From contig NZ_BMRK01000029.1 of assembly GCF_014648595.1 (NCBI RefSeq), positions 1 to 35,050 of the forward strand: a stretch of 35,050 bases of DNA, written 5' to 3'. The notes under the pieces are model-generated. The model was not told the origin of the DNA. It worked only from the letters and a program-made list of their open reading frames with translations, and searched no databases. A program made the translations under genes and the position numbers. Shown here piece after piece: positions 18,443 through 27,267 of this stretch. Numbering within the stretch: position 1 is the first letter of the stretch; each line of letters opens with the position of its first letter. This DNA is from Nocardioides luteus (lineage in GTDB: Bacteria > Actinomycetota > Actinomycetes > Propionibacteriales > Nocardioidaceae).

Positions 18443-19762
18443 ATGACGTCGCGCCTGGTCCGGGTCCACTCACTCACGACTCCCGTTGCCGCGCCGATCG
18501 AGGAGGTCTTCGAGTGGCACCGCCGCCCCGGAGCGATCCACCGGCTGATGCCGCCGTGGATGCCGGGCTCGGTGAAGCAGGAGGCGACCGATCTCGCCGA
18601 CGGGACAGCGCTGCTGTCACTGGCTCCCGGGGTGGTCTGGAAGGCCCGCCACGACCCGGCCGGCTACGACCCGCCGCGGCTGTTCACCGACCGGCTGGCT
18701 TCCTTGCGACCGCTGTCGTGGACCCACAGCCACCAGTTCACCGCCGACGGCGACCGGACGCTCGTCACCGACCGGATCGAGACCAACGTGCCGGGCGGCA
18801 CGGTCGACCGGATGCTCGGCTACCGCCACGCTCAGCTGAGCGCCGACCTGGTCACCCACCGCAGGCCGTACGCAGCGGGCAGATCTCTCACCGTCGCTGT
18901 CACCGGTGCCAGCGGGACCGTCGGGCGCGCGCTGGTCCCGCTGCTCACCACCGGTGGTCACCGGGTCATCCGGCTGGTCAGGCACGCGCCCTCGGGGCCT
19001 GAGGAGCGTCGTTGGGACACCTCCTCGCCGGCGCCTGACCTCCTCGACGGCGTCGACGCGGTCGTCCATCTCGCCGGTGCCTCGATCGCGGGCCGCTTCT
19101 CCGCGGCGCACAAGGCCGCGATCCACGACTCCCGCATCGAGCCGACGCGGCTGCTGGCCGAGACGGCGGCCCGTTGTGGCGTACCCACCTTCGTCAGCGC
19201 CTCCGGGATCGGGTTCTACGGCGCCGACCGCGGCGACGAGGTGCTGACCGAGTCCTCGGCAGCAGGCACCGGCTTCCTCGCCGACGTCGTCGCCGACTGG
19301 GAGGCGGCGACCCGGGTGGACGGGCCGCGGGTTGTCCAGGTCCGGACCGGGATCGTGCAGACACCGGCCGGGGGAGCGCTGCGGGTCCAGCGTCCGCTCT
19401 TCGCGGCCGGGCTGGGCGGCCCACTCGGCGGCGGTGAGCAGTGGCTGAGCTGGATCGGCATCGACGACCTCGTCGACATCTACCACCGTGCGCTCCTCGA
19501 CGAGACGCTGGTCGGGCCGGTCAACGCGGTCGCGCCCGAGCCGGTCACCGGCCGCGACTACGCCACGATCCTCGCCCGCGTCCTGCACCGGCCCGCGCTC
19601 CTGCCCACGCCCGCCTTCGGGCCCCGCATCCTGCTCGGCGACGAGGGCGCCGAGGAGGTCGCGCTGGCCAGCCAGCGGGTCGAGCCGGCTGCTCTCGGGA
19701 TCCAGCACGAGTTCCGCCACGCGACGTTGGAGGCCGCGCTGCGCCACGTCCTCGGCCGCTGA
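18443..19762 (+). CDS. SRPBCC domain fused to TIGR01777 NAD(P)-epimerase-like protein
   Basis: A 439-residue fusion. Residues 1-145 form a START/SRPBCC-like lipid- or ligand-binding domain (EEVFEWHRRPGAIHRLMPPW). From 148 a Rossmann SDR domain starts with VAVTGASGTVGRALVPLL, then VVHLAGASIAGRFS and SASGIGFYG, which are diagnostic for the TIGR01777/SulA-like epimerase family; a DUF1731-type tail ends the protein. The ATG at 18443 is 40 bp after the hydratase gene without a clear ribosome site. The fusion is common in actinobacteria; the reaction is not established. Confidence 0.9.
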   Translation: MTSRLVRVHSLTTPVAAPIEEVFEWHRRPGAIHRLMPPWMPGSVKQEATDLADGTALLSLAPGVVWKARHDPAGYDPPRLFTDRLASLRPLSWTHSHQFTADGDRTLVTDRIETNVPGGTVDRMLGYRHAQLSADLVTHRRPYAAGRSLTVAVTGASGTVGRALVPLLTTGGHRVIRLVRHAPSGPEERRWDTSSPAPDLLDGVDAVVHLAGASIAGRFSAAHKAAIHDSRIEPTRLLAETAARCGVPTFVSASGIGFYGADRGDEVLTESSAAGTGFLADVVADWEAATRVDGPRVVQVRTGIVQTPAGGALRVQRPLFAAGLGGPLGGGEQWLSWIGIDDLVDIYHRALLDETLVGPVNAVAPEPVTGRDYATILARVLHRPALLPTPAFGPRILLGDEGAEEVALASQRVEPAALGIQHEFRHATLEAALRHVLGR

Positions 19763-19763
19763 C

Positions 19764-20903
19764 TCAGTCCTGACCCGTGAGCAGCAGATCCGCCGCCCGC
19801 GCCGCACCGTCGACCCACGCCTGGGCGGCCATCGGGCCGGCCATCGCAGCAGCGGCTCGTGCGCGTACCTTCGGCTCCAGCGCTGCTTCGAGCGCGACCG
19901 AGAGCGACTCGACCGTCGCCTCCGCGCCGTCGTGGGCGGTGCCGATGCCGAGGTCGGCCACCCGGCCCGCCCAGTAGGCCTGGTCGCCACCCTGCGGCAC
20001 GATCACCTGCGGGGCGCCGGCTCGGTAGGCCGTGGTCGTGGTGCCGGCGCCACCGTGGTGGACGACGGCGGCGACCCGGCCGAAGAGCCGCTGATGGTTG
20101 ACCTCGCCGACGACGAAGTAGTCCTCGCGACCGTCGACGACGTCCAGACCCGCCCAGCCCCGGCCGATGAGCACCCGCCGCCCCTGCGCTCGGACGGCCT
20201 CGACCGCGACCCGTGCGCTCTTCTCGCCGACCGTGCGCATGCTCCCGAACCCGACGTAGACGGGCTCGGGGCCGCGCTCGATGAAGGCGACCAGGTCGTC
20301 GGGGAGCGGACGGCCGTCGTCGAGCATCCAGGCGCCCGTCTGCACGGCGTCGAGACCAGACGTACGGTGCCACGGCCCGAGGACCGGGTCGGCCGCGAGC
20401 AGCGGCCGCCGGGTGAACATCAGCTCGCTGACGTCCTCGACAGGCGCCAGCCCGATCGAGGTGCGGTGGGCGTCGAGCGGCTCCTTGAACAACGCGGTGT
20501 ACGTCTGCCCGTCGAGTCCGTCGACGACGTCCGGGCAGAACAGCACGTAGTGGTAGGGCACGCCCAGCCGCTCGGCTACCGAGGGCGCCACGAACTGGGA
20601 CATCGCGGTCGCCACGACCAGGTCGCAGCCCACCGCGGCCTCGGCCACCGTGTCGTACTGCGCGGCGATGAAGTCGGTCACCCGCTGGTGACGCTCCTCG
20701 GGCGTCGGCGGCCGCTCCCACGACCGCCACGGCTTGAGAAACGGCACGTGCGGCACGCCCGTGCGCGCCAGCAGCTCGACGAACTCCTCGTCCGGCGGCG
20801 CGCACATCCGCACCTCCGCATCGCGTCGCTGCAGCTGCACCGCCAGCGCCACCAGCGGCTCGACGTCTCCTCGTGATCCGTAGGTCGACAGCAGTACGCG
20901 CAT
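19764..20903 (-). CDS. GT1-family glycosyltransferase (MGT-like)
   Basis: A 379-residue GT-B enzyme. The N-terminus MRVLLSTYGSRGDVEPLVAL is the hallmark of the macrolide/sterol glycosyltransferase group. The donor-binding C-terminal half has VYVGFGSM, then HHGGAGTTTTAYRAGAPQVI and PQGGDQAYWAGRVADLG. Most relatives are about 400-420 residues; here the linker after YVLFCPDVV (near 150) is shortened by perhaps 25 residues, yet all catalytic motifs remain. GGAGG lies before the ATG at 20903. It ends 1 bp from the convergent epimerase gene. Acceptor unknown; natural-product or lipid glycosylation is possible. Confidence 0.9.
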   Translation of the reverse strand: MRVLLSTYGSRGDVEPLVALAVQLQRRDAEVRMCAPPDEEFVELLARTGVPHVPFLKPWRSWERPPTPEERHQRVTDFIAAQYDTVAEAAVGCDLVVATAMSQFVAPSVAERLGVPYHYVLFCPDVVDGLDGQTYTALFKEPLDAHRTSIGLAPVEDVSELMFTRRPLLAADPVLGPWHRTSGLDAVQTGAWMLDDGRPLPDDLVAFIERGPEPVYVGFGSMRTVGEKSARVAVEAVRAQGRRVLIGRGWAGLDVVDGREDYFVVGEVNHQRLFGRVAAVVHHGGAGTTTTAYRAGAPQVIVPQGGDQAYWAGRVADLGIGTAHDGAEATVESLSVALEAALEPKVRARAAAAMAGPMAAQAWVDGAARAADLLLTGQD

Positions 20904-21027
20904 CCCAGCCTCCGTTCCTTTGCTCTCGCGTCACGTTCTACTGAATAGATGTCAGCGCAAGTCGCGTCATGGTGGACGACTGTATGTGCCCGGGCCGACC
21001 CGACGTTGGCTCAGGCTGGCTGGACAT

Positions 21028-21065
21028 GGGTGTGTGCCTGGCGCAGGGACGCCAGGCACACATCC
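21028..21065 (-). terminator. Hairpin terminator of the lectin-NlpC gene
   Basis: TGTGTGCCTGGCG (21031-21043) and CGCCAGGCACACA (21050-21062) form a perfect 13-bp stem with a 6-base loop, extended to 16 bp with one G-U pair. It begins 17 bp after the minus-strand stop at 21083. Confidence 0.85.
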
Positions 21066-21082
21066 GAGTTGACCCAGGTCGA

Positions 21083-21931
21083 TCAAACGAACGGTCGGGC
21101 GACCTTGGGCATGTGGTCGCTCGTCCACAGGTTCGTCACCTGCAGCGGTGTGCCGACCTCCCAGGTGTGGATCATCTGTCCGCCACCGAGGTAGGTGCCG
21201 ACGTGGTCCACGTGACCATCGCCTTCCCAGTCGTAGAACAGCAGGTCACCACGCCGCCTGTCCCCCCAGGGGATGCCCGCGTAGCTGGTGTACTGAGAGT
21301 GCGCTGACTTGTGGCCGCCGATGTCGAAGCCGCCCGCCTGCATGGCCTTGTAGGTCAGGCCCGAGCAGTCGAAGTAGGTCGGTCCGTGACTACCAAGGTC
21401 ATACGGCGCACCGATCTGCGCCGTGGCGTACTCGATCATCGCCTCGACACCATGAACGGCAGGGTCGGTCCCGACTCGCCAGACGACGGTGCCGTTGTCC
21501 TTGCGGAGCACCAGGTTGCCCGAATCGCTGACGTACAGGACGGTGCCGCCGGCCCATCGGGTCGTGCCGCTGGCCCAGACGATGTCGCCATCGCTCTGGT
21601 AGAGAACGGCGTTGCCGCTGGCGCTGACCTTGAGCTTGACCGCACCCAGCCCGTCTGCGTTGGGGTGCCAGAGGATCTTGGCGTCCGAGACCCGCCTGAG
21701 GACGAGGTTGCCGTTGTCCTGCATCGATAGCTGGAACCGCCCGTTGGGCGATACCAGGCGCTCGCCCACGTCCAACGAAGTGTTGCCGGAGATCTGTGCC
21801 GGCCAGGCCAGGGCAGGAGTCGCGGCGCCCAGGACGAGGGTCACCACCATCAGCGCCGCGCCGACTGCGGCCACGTAGAGCCTCAGTCTCGCGGCTGTCC
21901 GGGACGGCATCCGTCCAAGTGTTGCGTTCAT
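21083..21931 (-). CDS. Secreted bulb-lectin domain plus NlpC/P60 cell-wall hydrolase
   Basis: A 282-residue exported protein. A signal peptide covers residues 1-42 and ends in ATPALA. Residues about 47-152 form a bulb-type (monocot mannose-binding) lectin domain with three internal repeats: MQDNGNLVLRR, SASGNAVLYQ and VSDSGNLVLRK. An NlpC/P60 peptidase follows: Cys189 in YFDCSGLTYKAM, His243 in HVDHVGTYLGGG and His255 in QMIHTW form the likely triad. GAGAGA precedes the ATG at 21931. It is divergent from a large SARP-STAND regulator. It probably cuts peptidoglycan stem peptides, with the lectin part binding a glycan. Confidence 0.93.
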   Translation of the reverse strand: MNATLGRMPSRTAARLRLYVAAVGAALMVVTLVLGAATPALAWPAQISGNTSLDVGERLVSPNGRFQLSMQDNGNLVLRRVSDAKILWHPNADGLGAVKLKVSASGNAVLYQSDGDIVWASGTTRWAGGTVLYVSDSGNLVLRKDNGTVVWRVGTDPAVHGVEAMIEYATAQIGAPYDLGSHGPTYFDCSGLTYKAMQAGGFDIGGHKSAHSQYTSYAGIPWGDRRRGDLLFYDWEGDGHVDHVGTYLGGGQMIHTWEVGTPLQVTNLWTSDHMPKVARPFV

Positions 21932-22060
21932 GGGAATCTCTCTCATTTCGACCGGCTGCTTCCATCCAGCAGCCACCACCGCGACGCTAGGAGAGAGGTG
22001 TGTCGGCGCGATTCCCGTACTTTGCACGTGGCGGCGGCTGCGCGTTGCCAGAATGGCCGG

Positions 22061-25000
22061 GTGACGATTTCCGGGAGTTCGCCGAGTGGCCGTCCGGCGC
22101 CTGCCGCTCGTCGCGGGGCAGCATCTCGCTCCGCACGGAGCACCACCCCGTTGGGCGCGTTCCTGCGGGACCGACGAACGAGAAGCGGTCTGACTCAGCA
22201 TGAGCTCGCCGGGCTCGCAGGTCTCAGCACCGCGCTGATCAGGGACATCGAGCAGGGTCGCAGCCTTCGTCCACGGGCCGCGTCCGTGCGCGCGATCGCC
22301 GCTGCGCTCGATCTGGACGCGTCCGACGACGACGTGCTGAACTCTCTCGTTGCGGAAGCGCGCGCCAAGGTCGAGGCCGCCCCCGCGGCGCCAGTCGATG
22401 CCCCTGTGCAGGTCAACGTGCTGGGGCCGCTCGAGGTCTCGCGAGGCGGAGTGCCGGTCTCGATCGGGCGTACGCAGCGCGTCCTGCTCGCACGTCTAGC
22501 GCTGAGCTCCCCGGAGACGGTCGACCGTGAGGAGCTTGCCAACGTGCTGCAGGAGAGTACCTCACACCGCGACCCCCGCCGGCTGATGCCGGCCAAGATC
22601 TCCCGATTGCGACGTCTGATCGAGCCCCTGGGGGAGCGTCTGATCGTTGCGGCCCCATCGGGCTACCGGCTCGTCACGACGTCCGATCAACTCGATCTTG
22701 TCCGGTTCCGTCTGCTGGTAGACCAGTCTCGCTCCGCCGAACCGGAGATCGCACTCGCGCTGCTGGATCGCGCCATCGGACTGTGGCGTGGCGAACTGGA
22801 CGTCGCCGAGCTGGGCAGCCATCCGATTCTGGCGGCCATCACGGATGAATGCGTCAGCGCCGTGAGTCGATTCGCGAAGTTGGCACGAGACCTCGGTCAG
22901 GCCGAGCGGGCGTTGCGGCCGCTGCAGCGAATGGCCTCTGCGATGGAGCTGCACGAGCCTCTCCACGTCGAACTGATCGACACCCTCGCCGCGTCCGGGC
23001 GCCAAGCCGAGGCACTGGAGTGCTTCGAGCGCATCAGGCTGGGTCTGCGGGAGAGCTTGGGCATCGACCCGTCCGAGCGCCTGCGCGAGGCACACCTCTC
23101 GGTTCTGCGGCAGCGACGGCCCGATGCCGCGACATCGCCGACGATGCCTCAGCAGGTGCCCGCCGCCTCCCCGGGTTTCGTTGGTCGCGAAGAGCAGATC
23201 GCCCGTGTCGTGGCGGCCTTGGACCGTGACCACGGCTCGGACCGGACCGTGTCGAGAACGGTCGTGGTGCATGGTCCAGCAGGCGTCGGCAAGACGGCGT
23301 GGACGCATGTGGTGGCTCACAGGCTCCGCGACCGATATCCGGACGGACAGCTCTACGCCGACCTGCGCGGTGCATCGTCGGCGCGCACCTCGCCGTTGGT
23401 CGTGGTGAATCGCTTCCTACGCGCACTCGGGGTGCCGTCGCATCGGATCGGTGACGATGTGGACGAGTCCGCCGCGCTCCTTCGCACCCAGCTCGCCGAT
23501 CGGAGGATTCTGATCGTGCTCGACAACGTCGCGGACGAGGCCCAGGTGAGGCCGTTGCTGCCGGGCTCCGGTGCCAGCGACGCGATCATCACTGGTCGCC
23601 GTGCCCTTCGAGGCCTGGCGACCAGCGTTCGAGTGACATTGGAGCCCCTGACGACCGCCGAGTCGTTGGAGATGATTGCCACCGCTTTGCCCGATGACCG
23701 CGGGGTTGCGAACGAAAGCGAGGAGGCGAAGGAGCTGGCGCGCGTCTGCGGCCATCTGCCGCTCGCCCTCGGCCTGGCGACAGCACGCTTGGCGACGCGG
23801 CCGGCATGGAGGATGTCCGACCTGGTGCGCCGCCTGCGCGACAACTCTCAACGTCTCGCCCAGCTGCGTGATGGCACGACCGACATCATCGCGAGCTTTC
23901 AGGCCGGCTACGAGGACTTGAGCAGCGCAGCACAGCGAGCCTTTAGGCTCTGTTCGATCCACCCGGGAGAGGACTTCGACACCCGAACAGCGTGCGCGCT
24001 GACCGGCGAGGACGACGTCACGGTCGAAACGCTCCTGGACGAGCTTCTCGACGCCAGCATGCTGTTGCAGTACGCACCGGACCGCTTTCGCTACCACGAC
24101 CTCCTGCTGCTCTACGCCCAGCAGCTCGTGGAGGCAGACGGCCATGAGGACCGGGACGATGCCCTCGCGCGGCTGCTGGTCGTCTACACGTCCCGGGTGA
24201 CGGAGGCGATGGACCAGGCGTTTCCAGCGACCGTACGTCTCGGTTCATCCCTGGGAGCGGGCAGACCGCCGGGCGCCGAGGACGAAGCCGTGGCATGGCT
24301 CGACGCCGAGGTGGGCGTGCTGGTGGCGCTTGCCGAGCGGGCGAGCCGGAGCGAACGCCACGCCTCGTTCGCCTGGCGCATCGCCGATCAGCTGCGCGGC
24401 TACTTCATGGCACGTCGTCACGCTCAAGGGTGGAGCCGCGTCGTCGAGGCTGGATTCCATGCCCTGGACCGCGCTGGCGACGACCGCGCACGGGCGGCGA
24501 TGTTCATGTGTCGAGGACAGTTGCGAGGTGCTGGAGGACAAGATGCGGAGGGGCTGGACGACACCCTCGTGGCGCTTCGCCTCGCCGAGGACAGCGAATG
24601 GGACGCCGCCGCTGCGTACCTACAGCACAACGTCGGCTGGGTCCACTACGAGCTCGGTGACCTCGACGCGGCCGAGGGTTGGCTTCGCCGCGTTCTAAGC
24701 GCACCCGAGCATGACGGTGAAGCCCTGGTGGCGGCCGCTGCGCGAAACGCGATCGGGATGGTCATGCTCGATCGCGGGCGCTGGCATGATGCCGAGGCCC
24801 ACCTCCGGGCCGCCCTCGACGCGAGCGTCGCCGCAGGACGCGAACGAGCCGCATTGACGATCCGGGGGAACCTCGCCTGTGCACTCCGCAGACAAGGGGC
24901 GACCGACGAGGCGACCCGCCACCTCGATGCCGCGCTCCTGGGGTTCAGGCTCCGCGGCGATGTGCGTGGCGAGCTCTCCACCCTGGACGAGATGAGCCAT

Positions 25001-25405
25001 CTGGCACGTGATGGGGGTCGCGAGGAAACGGCGTTGAGACTGGCTCAGCGGGCTCATGAGCTCGCCACCCAGGTGCACGACGTGCGAGCTCGTGCCATGA
25101 CCCTCTGCACCCTCGGCGAAGCACTCTTCGCCAACGGCGATATCGTCGACGCTCAGGATGCGTTGACCCGCGCCGCCACGATCGCGCACGGCCACTCCTA
25201 TCGTTTCCTCGCGGCCCGAGGTCTCCTTGCCCTCGGGACCACGTTCGCCGCTGCCGGCGACACCCTGTCGGCCTCGGAGCACGCGGGCCGGGCACTGGGC
25301 TTGGCTCGCGAGCGCGGCTTCGGGGCAGTCGAATATGACGCTCTGCAACTGGTTCAGCAGGTGCGAGCCTCTGTCCGGGTGATCACGGAGTCAGGACAGG
25401 CCTGA
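22061..25405 (+). CDS. XRE-SARP-STAND-TPR regulator (AfsR-like)
   Basis: A 1114-residue multidomain regulator. In order: an XRE-type helix-turn-helix (31-88, SGLTQHELAGLAGLSTALIR); an OmpR-like winged helix plus BTAD domain typical of SARP activators (about 115-350, VNVLGPLEVSRGG through GIDPSERLREAH); an NB-ARC/STAND ATPase with P-loop GPAGVGKT (405-412), Walker B RRILIVLDNVAD (481-492) and TGRR (511-514); and a C-terminal TPR array (about 740-1100). The GTG at 22061 follows CAGAAT by 6 bases, so a leaderless start is possible; the frame is open to 21998. It is divergent from a secreted lectin-NlpC/P60 gene, a likely target. The added XRE domain differs from classical AfsR. Confidence 0.9.
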   Translation: MTISGSSPSGRPAPAARRGAASRSARSTTPLGAFLRDRRTRSGLTQHELAGLAGLSTALIRDIEQGRSLRPRAASVRAIAAALDLDASDDDVLNSLVAEARAKVEAAPAAPVDAPVQVNVLGPLEVSRGGVPVSIGRTQRVLLARLALSSPETVDREELANVLQESTSHRDPRRLMPAKISRLRRLIEPLGERLIVAAPSGYRLVTTSDQLDLVRFRLLVDQSRSAEPEIALALLDRAIGLWRGELDVAELGSHPILAAITDECVSAVSRFAKLARDLGQAERALRPLQRMASAMELHEPLHVELIDTLAASGRQAEALECFERIRLGLRESLGIDPSERLREAHLSVLRQRRPDAATSPTMPQQVPAASPGFVGREEQIARVVAALDRDHGSDRTVSRTVVVHGPAGVGKTAWTHVVAHRLRDRYPDGQLYADLRGASSARTSPLVVVNRFLRALGVPSHRIGDDVDESAALLRTQLADRRILIVLDNVADEAQVRPLLPGSGASDAIITGRRALRGLATSVRVTLEPLTTAESLEMIATALPDDRGVANESEEAKELARVCGHLPLALGLATARLATRPAWRMSDLVRRLRDNSQRLAQLRDGTTDIIASFQAGYEDLSSAAQRAFRLCSIHPGEDFDTRTACALTGEDDVTVETLLDELLDASMLLQYAPDRFRYHDLLLLYAQQLVEADGHEDRDDALARLLVVYTSRVTEAMDQAFPATVRLGSSLGAGRPPGAEDEAVAWLDAEVGVLVALAERASRSERHASFAWRIADQLRGYFMARRHAQGWSRVVEAGFHALDRAGDDRARAAMFMCRGQLRGAGGQDAEGLDDTLVALRLAEDSEWDAAAAYLQHNVGWVHYELGDLDAAEGWLRRVLSAPEHDGEALVAAAARNAIGMVMLDRGRWHDAEAHLRAALDASVAAGRERAALTIRGNLACALRRQGATDEATRHLDAALLGFRLRGDVRGELSTLDEMSHLARDGGREETALRLAQRAHELATQVHDVRARAMTLCTLGEALFANGDIVDAQDALTRAATIAHGHSYRFLAARGLLALGTTFAAAGDTLSASEHAGRALGLARERGFGAVEYDALQLVQQVRASVRVITESGQA

Positions 25406-25464
25406 ACCAAGGCCCGCCATGGCTGATGTGCATGGGCCGGACTCGCCGCGGGTACGTCCAGAAG

Positions 25465-26091
25465 ATGAGCAGACGGGAGCGCGAGACCATGCGGCGTCTG
25501 CTGGACGCCGGCGGCACGACGTACGCGGAGGAGGCCGGGATCCGGCTCCGCGACAAGCCGTCGCCGCTCTACCGGCTGCTCGTCCTGACGATGCTGTCCT
25601 CGACCCGGATCACGACCGACATCGCGGTCGCCGCGTCACGCGAGCTCTCCAAGGCCGGCTGGCGTACGCCCCAGCGGCTGCTCGACTCGACCTGGCAGCA
25701 GCGCGTCGACGCTCTGGGCCGGGGCCACTACCGCCGCTATGACGAGAGCACCGCGACCAAGCTCGAGGAGCAGGCCCACTGGCTGCTGGAGAACCACCGC
25801 GGCGACCTCCGCAACCTCCGGCCGGCGTCTCGCGACGACGCCGACGCGCTGATCGACGCCCTCGCCGACTCGCCGCGGATCGGTCCGGTGGGCGCCCGGA
25901 TCTTCTGTCGCGAGGTGCAGGACGTGTGGCCGGAGCTGTCGCCGTTCCTCGACGACCCGCTGCTCGAACAGGCCCGTGACCTGGCCCTGCCCGACGATCC
26001 CGACGAGCTCGCCGAGCTGGTCCCCGACGGCCGCTGCGCGCCGCTGGCGGCCGCGCTCACCCGGGTGCGACACGGCCTTCCGGGACTTTAG
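25465..26091 (+). CDS. HhH-GPD endonuclease III-like protein
   Basis: A 208-residue all-helical protein resembling the small actinobacterial branch of the HhH-GPD DNA glycosylase superfamily. PLYRLLVLTMLSSTRITTDIA (minus its last residue, about 31-50) matches the first helices of endonuclease III, and SPRIGPVGARIFCREVQ (near 140) is the helix-hairpin-helix. The four Cys of the iron-sulfur cluster are absent and the usual catalytic Lys is not obvious, so glycosylase activity is uncertain. Starts at 25426, 25465 and 25489 (preceded by GGGAG) are all possible. It follows the STAND regulator by 59 bp. Confidence 0.75.
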   Translation: MSRRERETMRRLLDAGGTTYAEEAGIRLRDKPSPLYRLLVLTMLSSTRITTDIAVAASRELSKAGWRTPQRLLDSTWQQRVDALGRGHYRRYDESTATKLEEQAHWLLENHRGDLRNLRPASRDDADALIDALADSPRIGPVGARIFCREVQDVWPELSPFLDDPLLEQARDLALPDDPDELAELVPDGRCAPLAAALTRVRHGLPGL

Positions 26092-26127
26092 ACCGGGCTA
26101 GTCCCTCCCGTGTGCCGTGTTCCCGCT

Positions 26128-26133
26128 TAGGAT
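26128..26133 (+). promoter_or_regulatory. -10 element of a probable leaderless araR transcript
   Basis: TAGGAT lies exactly 6 bases before the ATG at 26140, the same hexamer and spacing as before the LLM gene at 8083. There is no ribosome site. No convincing -35 is visible. Confidence 0.5.
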
Positions 26134-26139
26134 CACCGC

Positions 26140-27159
26140 ATGGTTCGCGGGGAGTCGAAGAATGCGCCGAGCATGGCGGATGTGGCAGCCCTGGCCGGGG
26201 TGTCGCACCAGACCGTGTCCAGGGTGGTCAACGGCTCCGACGCGGTGCGCGGCGACACCCGCGACCGGGTGCTGGCCGCGATCGAGGAGCTCGGCTACCG
26301 GCGCAACAAGTCGGCACGGGCGCTGGTCATGCGCCGCTCCGGACGTCTCGGGCTGCTCTACTCCCAGCCCCACCTCTACGGTCCGAGCATGCTCGCCGCC
26401 TCGGTGCACCAGGCCGGTCAGAAGGCCGGCTACGACATCATCCTGAGCCCGGTGCCGCACCTGGAGGCGGCCTCGGCGGAGCGGGCGATCGAGGCGTTGC
26501 TCGACGACGCGGTCGAGGCGGTGCTGCTCGGCGTCTCCCACCAGTCGTTCGAGGACCTGGTCGTCCAGCTCGCCTCCACGGTCGAGGTCGTGATGATCCA
26601 CAGCGACCCGCCGGCAGGCGTGCGATCGGTGGGGATCGACCAGTACGCCGGTGCCGAGCTGGCCACGAAGTACCTGCTCGACCTCGGCCACCGCACCATC
26701 GCCCACGTGGCCGGTCCGGTCGGCTGGATCGACGCGCGCCAGCGGCGAGAGGGATGGCTCGGCGCCCTGCAGGACGCCGGCGTCGACCGCGGGCCCGAGA
26801 TCTTCGGTGACTGGTCGAGCCGGAGCGGCTACGAGGCCGGTGCCGAGCTCGCCCGCGACCCGTCGGTCACCGCGGTCTTCGCGGCCAACGACTCGATGGC
26901 GCTCGGCGTGATCCGGGCGCTGCACGAGGCCGGCCGCCGGGTCCCTCAGGACGTGAGCGTGGTCGGCTTCGACGACGTCCCCGACGCTGCCTACCTGTGG
27001 CCGCCGCTGACCACGGTCCGCCAGGACTTCGAGCCGCTGGGCGCGCTCGCGGTCGAGGTCGCCACCAAGGCGATCGACCACGGGTCCGTCGAGGTGCCGC
27101 CGCTGCTGGCGCCCGAGCTGGTCGTACGCGACTCGGCGGCGCCGCGCTCGGGCGGCTAG
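26140..27159 (+). CDS. araR: LacI-family regulator of the arabinose operon
   Basis: A 339-residue LacI/GalR-type repressor. The N-terminal helix-turn-helix and hinge read MADVAALAGVSHQTVSRVVN and AIEELGYRRNKSARAL (residues 12-65). The sugar-binding domain follows, with HVAGPVGWIDARQRREGW and FAANDSMALGVIRALHEAGR (residues about 190-270), ending VVGFDDVPDAAYLWPPLTTV. It is upstream of and co-oriented with araBDA, with a LacI-type palindrome in between. Corynebacterium also uses a LacI-type AraR next to araBDA, which supports the symbol; the effector, L-arabinose, is inferred. Confidence 0.85.
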   Translation: MVRGESKNAPSMADVAALAGVSHQTVSRVVNGSDAVRGDTRDRVLAAIEELGYRRNKSARALVMRRSGRLGLLYSQPHLYGPSMLAASVHQAGQKAGYDIILSPVPHLEAASAERAIEALLDDAVEAVLLGVSHQSFEDLVVQLASTVEVVMIHSDPPAGVRSVGIDQYAGAELATKYLLDLGHRTIAHVAGPVGWIDARQRREGWLGALQDAGVDRGPEIFGDWSSRSGYEAGAELARDPSVTAVFAANDSMALGVIRALHEAGRRVPQDVSVVGFDDVPDAAYLWPPLTTVRQDFEPLGALAVEVATKAIDHGSVEVPPLLAPELVVRDSAAPRSGG

Positions 27160-27206
27160 CCGGGCCCGGGAACGCAGCAGGGAACAGCGGCAGGAACCGC
27201 GTCCGT

Positions 27207-27222
27207 ATGTTAGCGTTCACAT
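27207..27222. promoter_or_regulatory. Candidate AraR operator before araB
   Basis: The 16-bp near-palindrome ATGTTAGCGTTCACAT has ATGT/ACAT outer arms and a central CG, as LacI-family operators do. It lies 45 bp before the araB ATG and 47 bp after the araR stop. No second copy was found in the window. Confidence 0.65.
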
Positions 27223-27267
27223 CGTTTCGATCCCCACCCCGAGCCGCCGGGCAGAAACGGAGCCGTG

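Noticed and set aside
21932-22201. Upstream extension of the NlpC/P60 gene to 22201
   Set aside because: It would overlap the start of the divergent regulator and bury the signal peptide; the ATG at 21931 with GAGAGA upstream is better.
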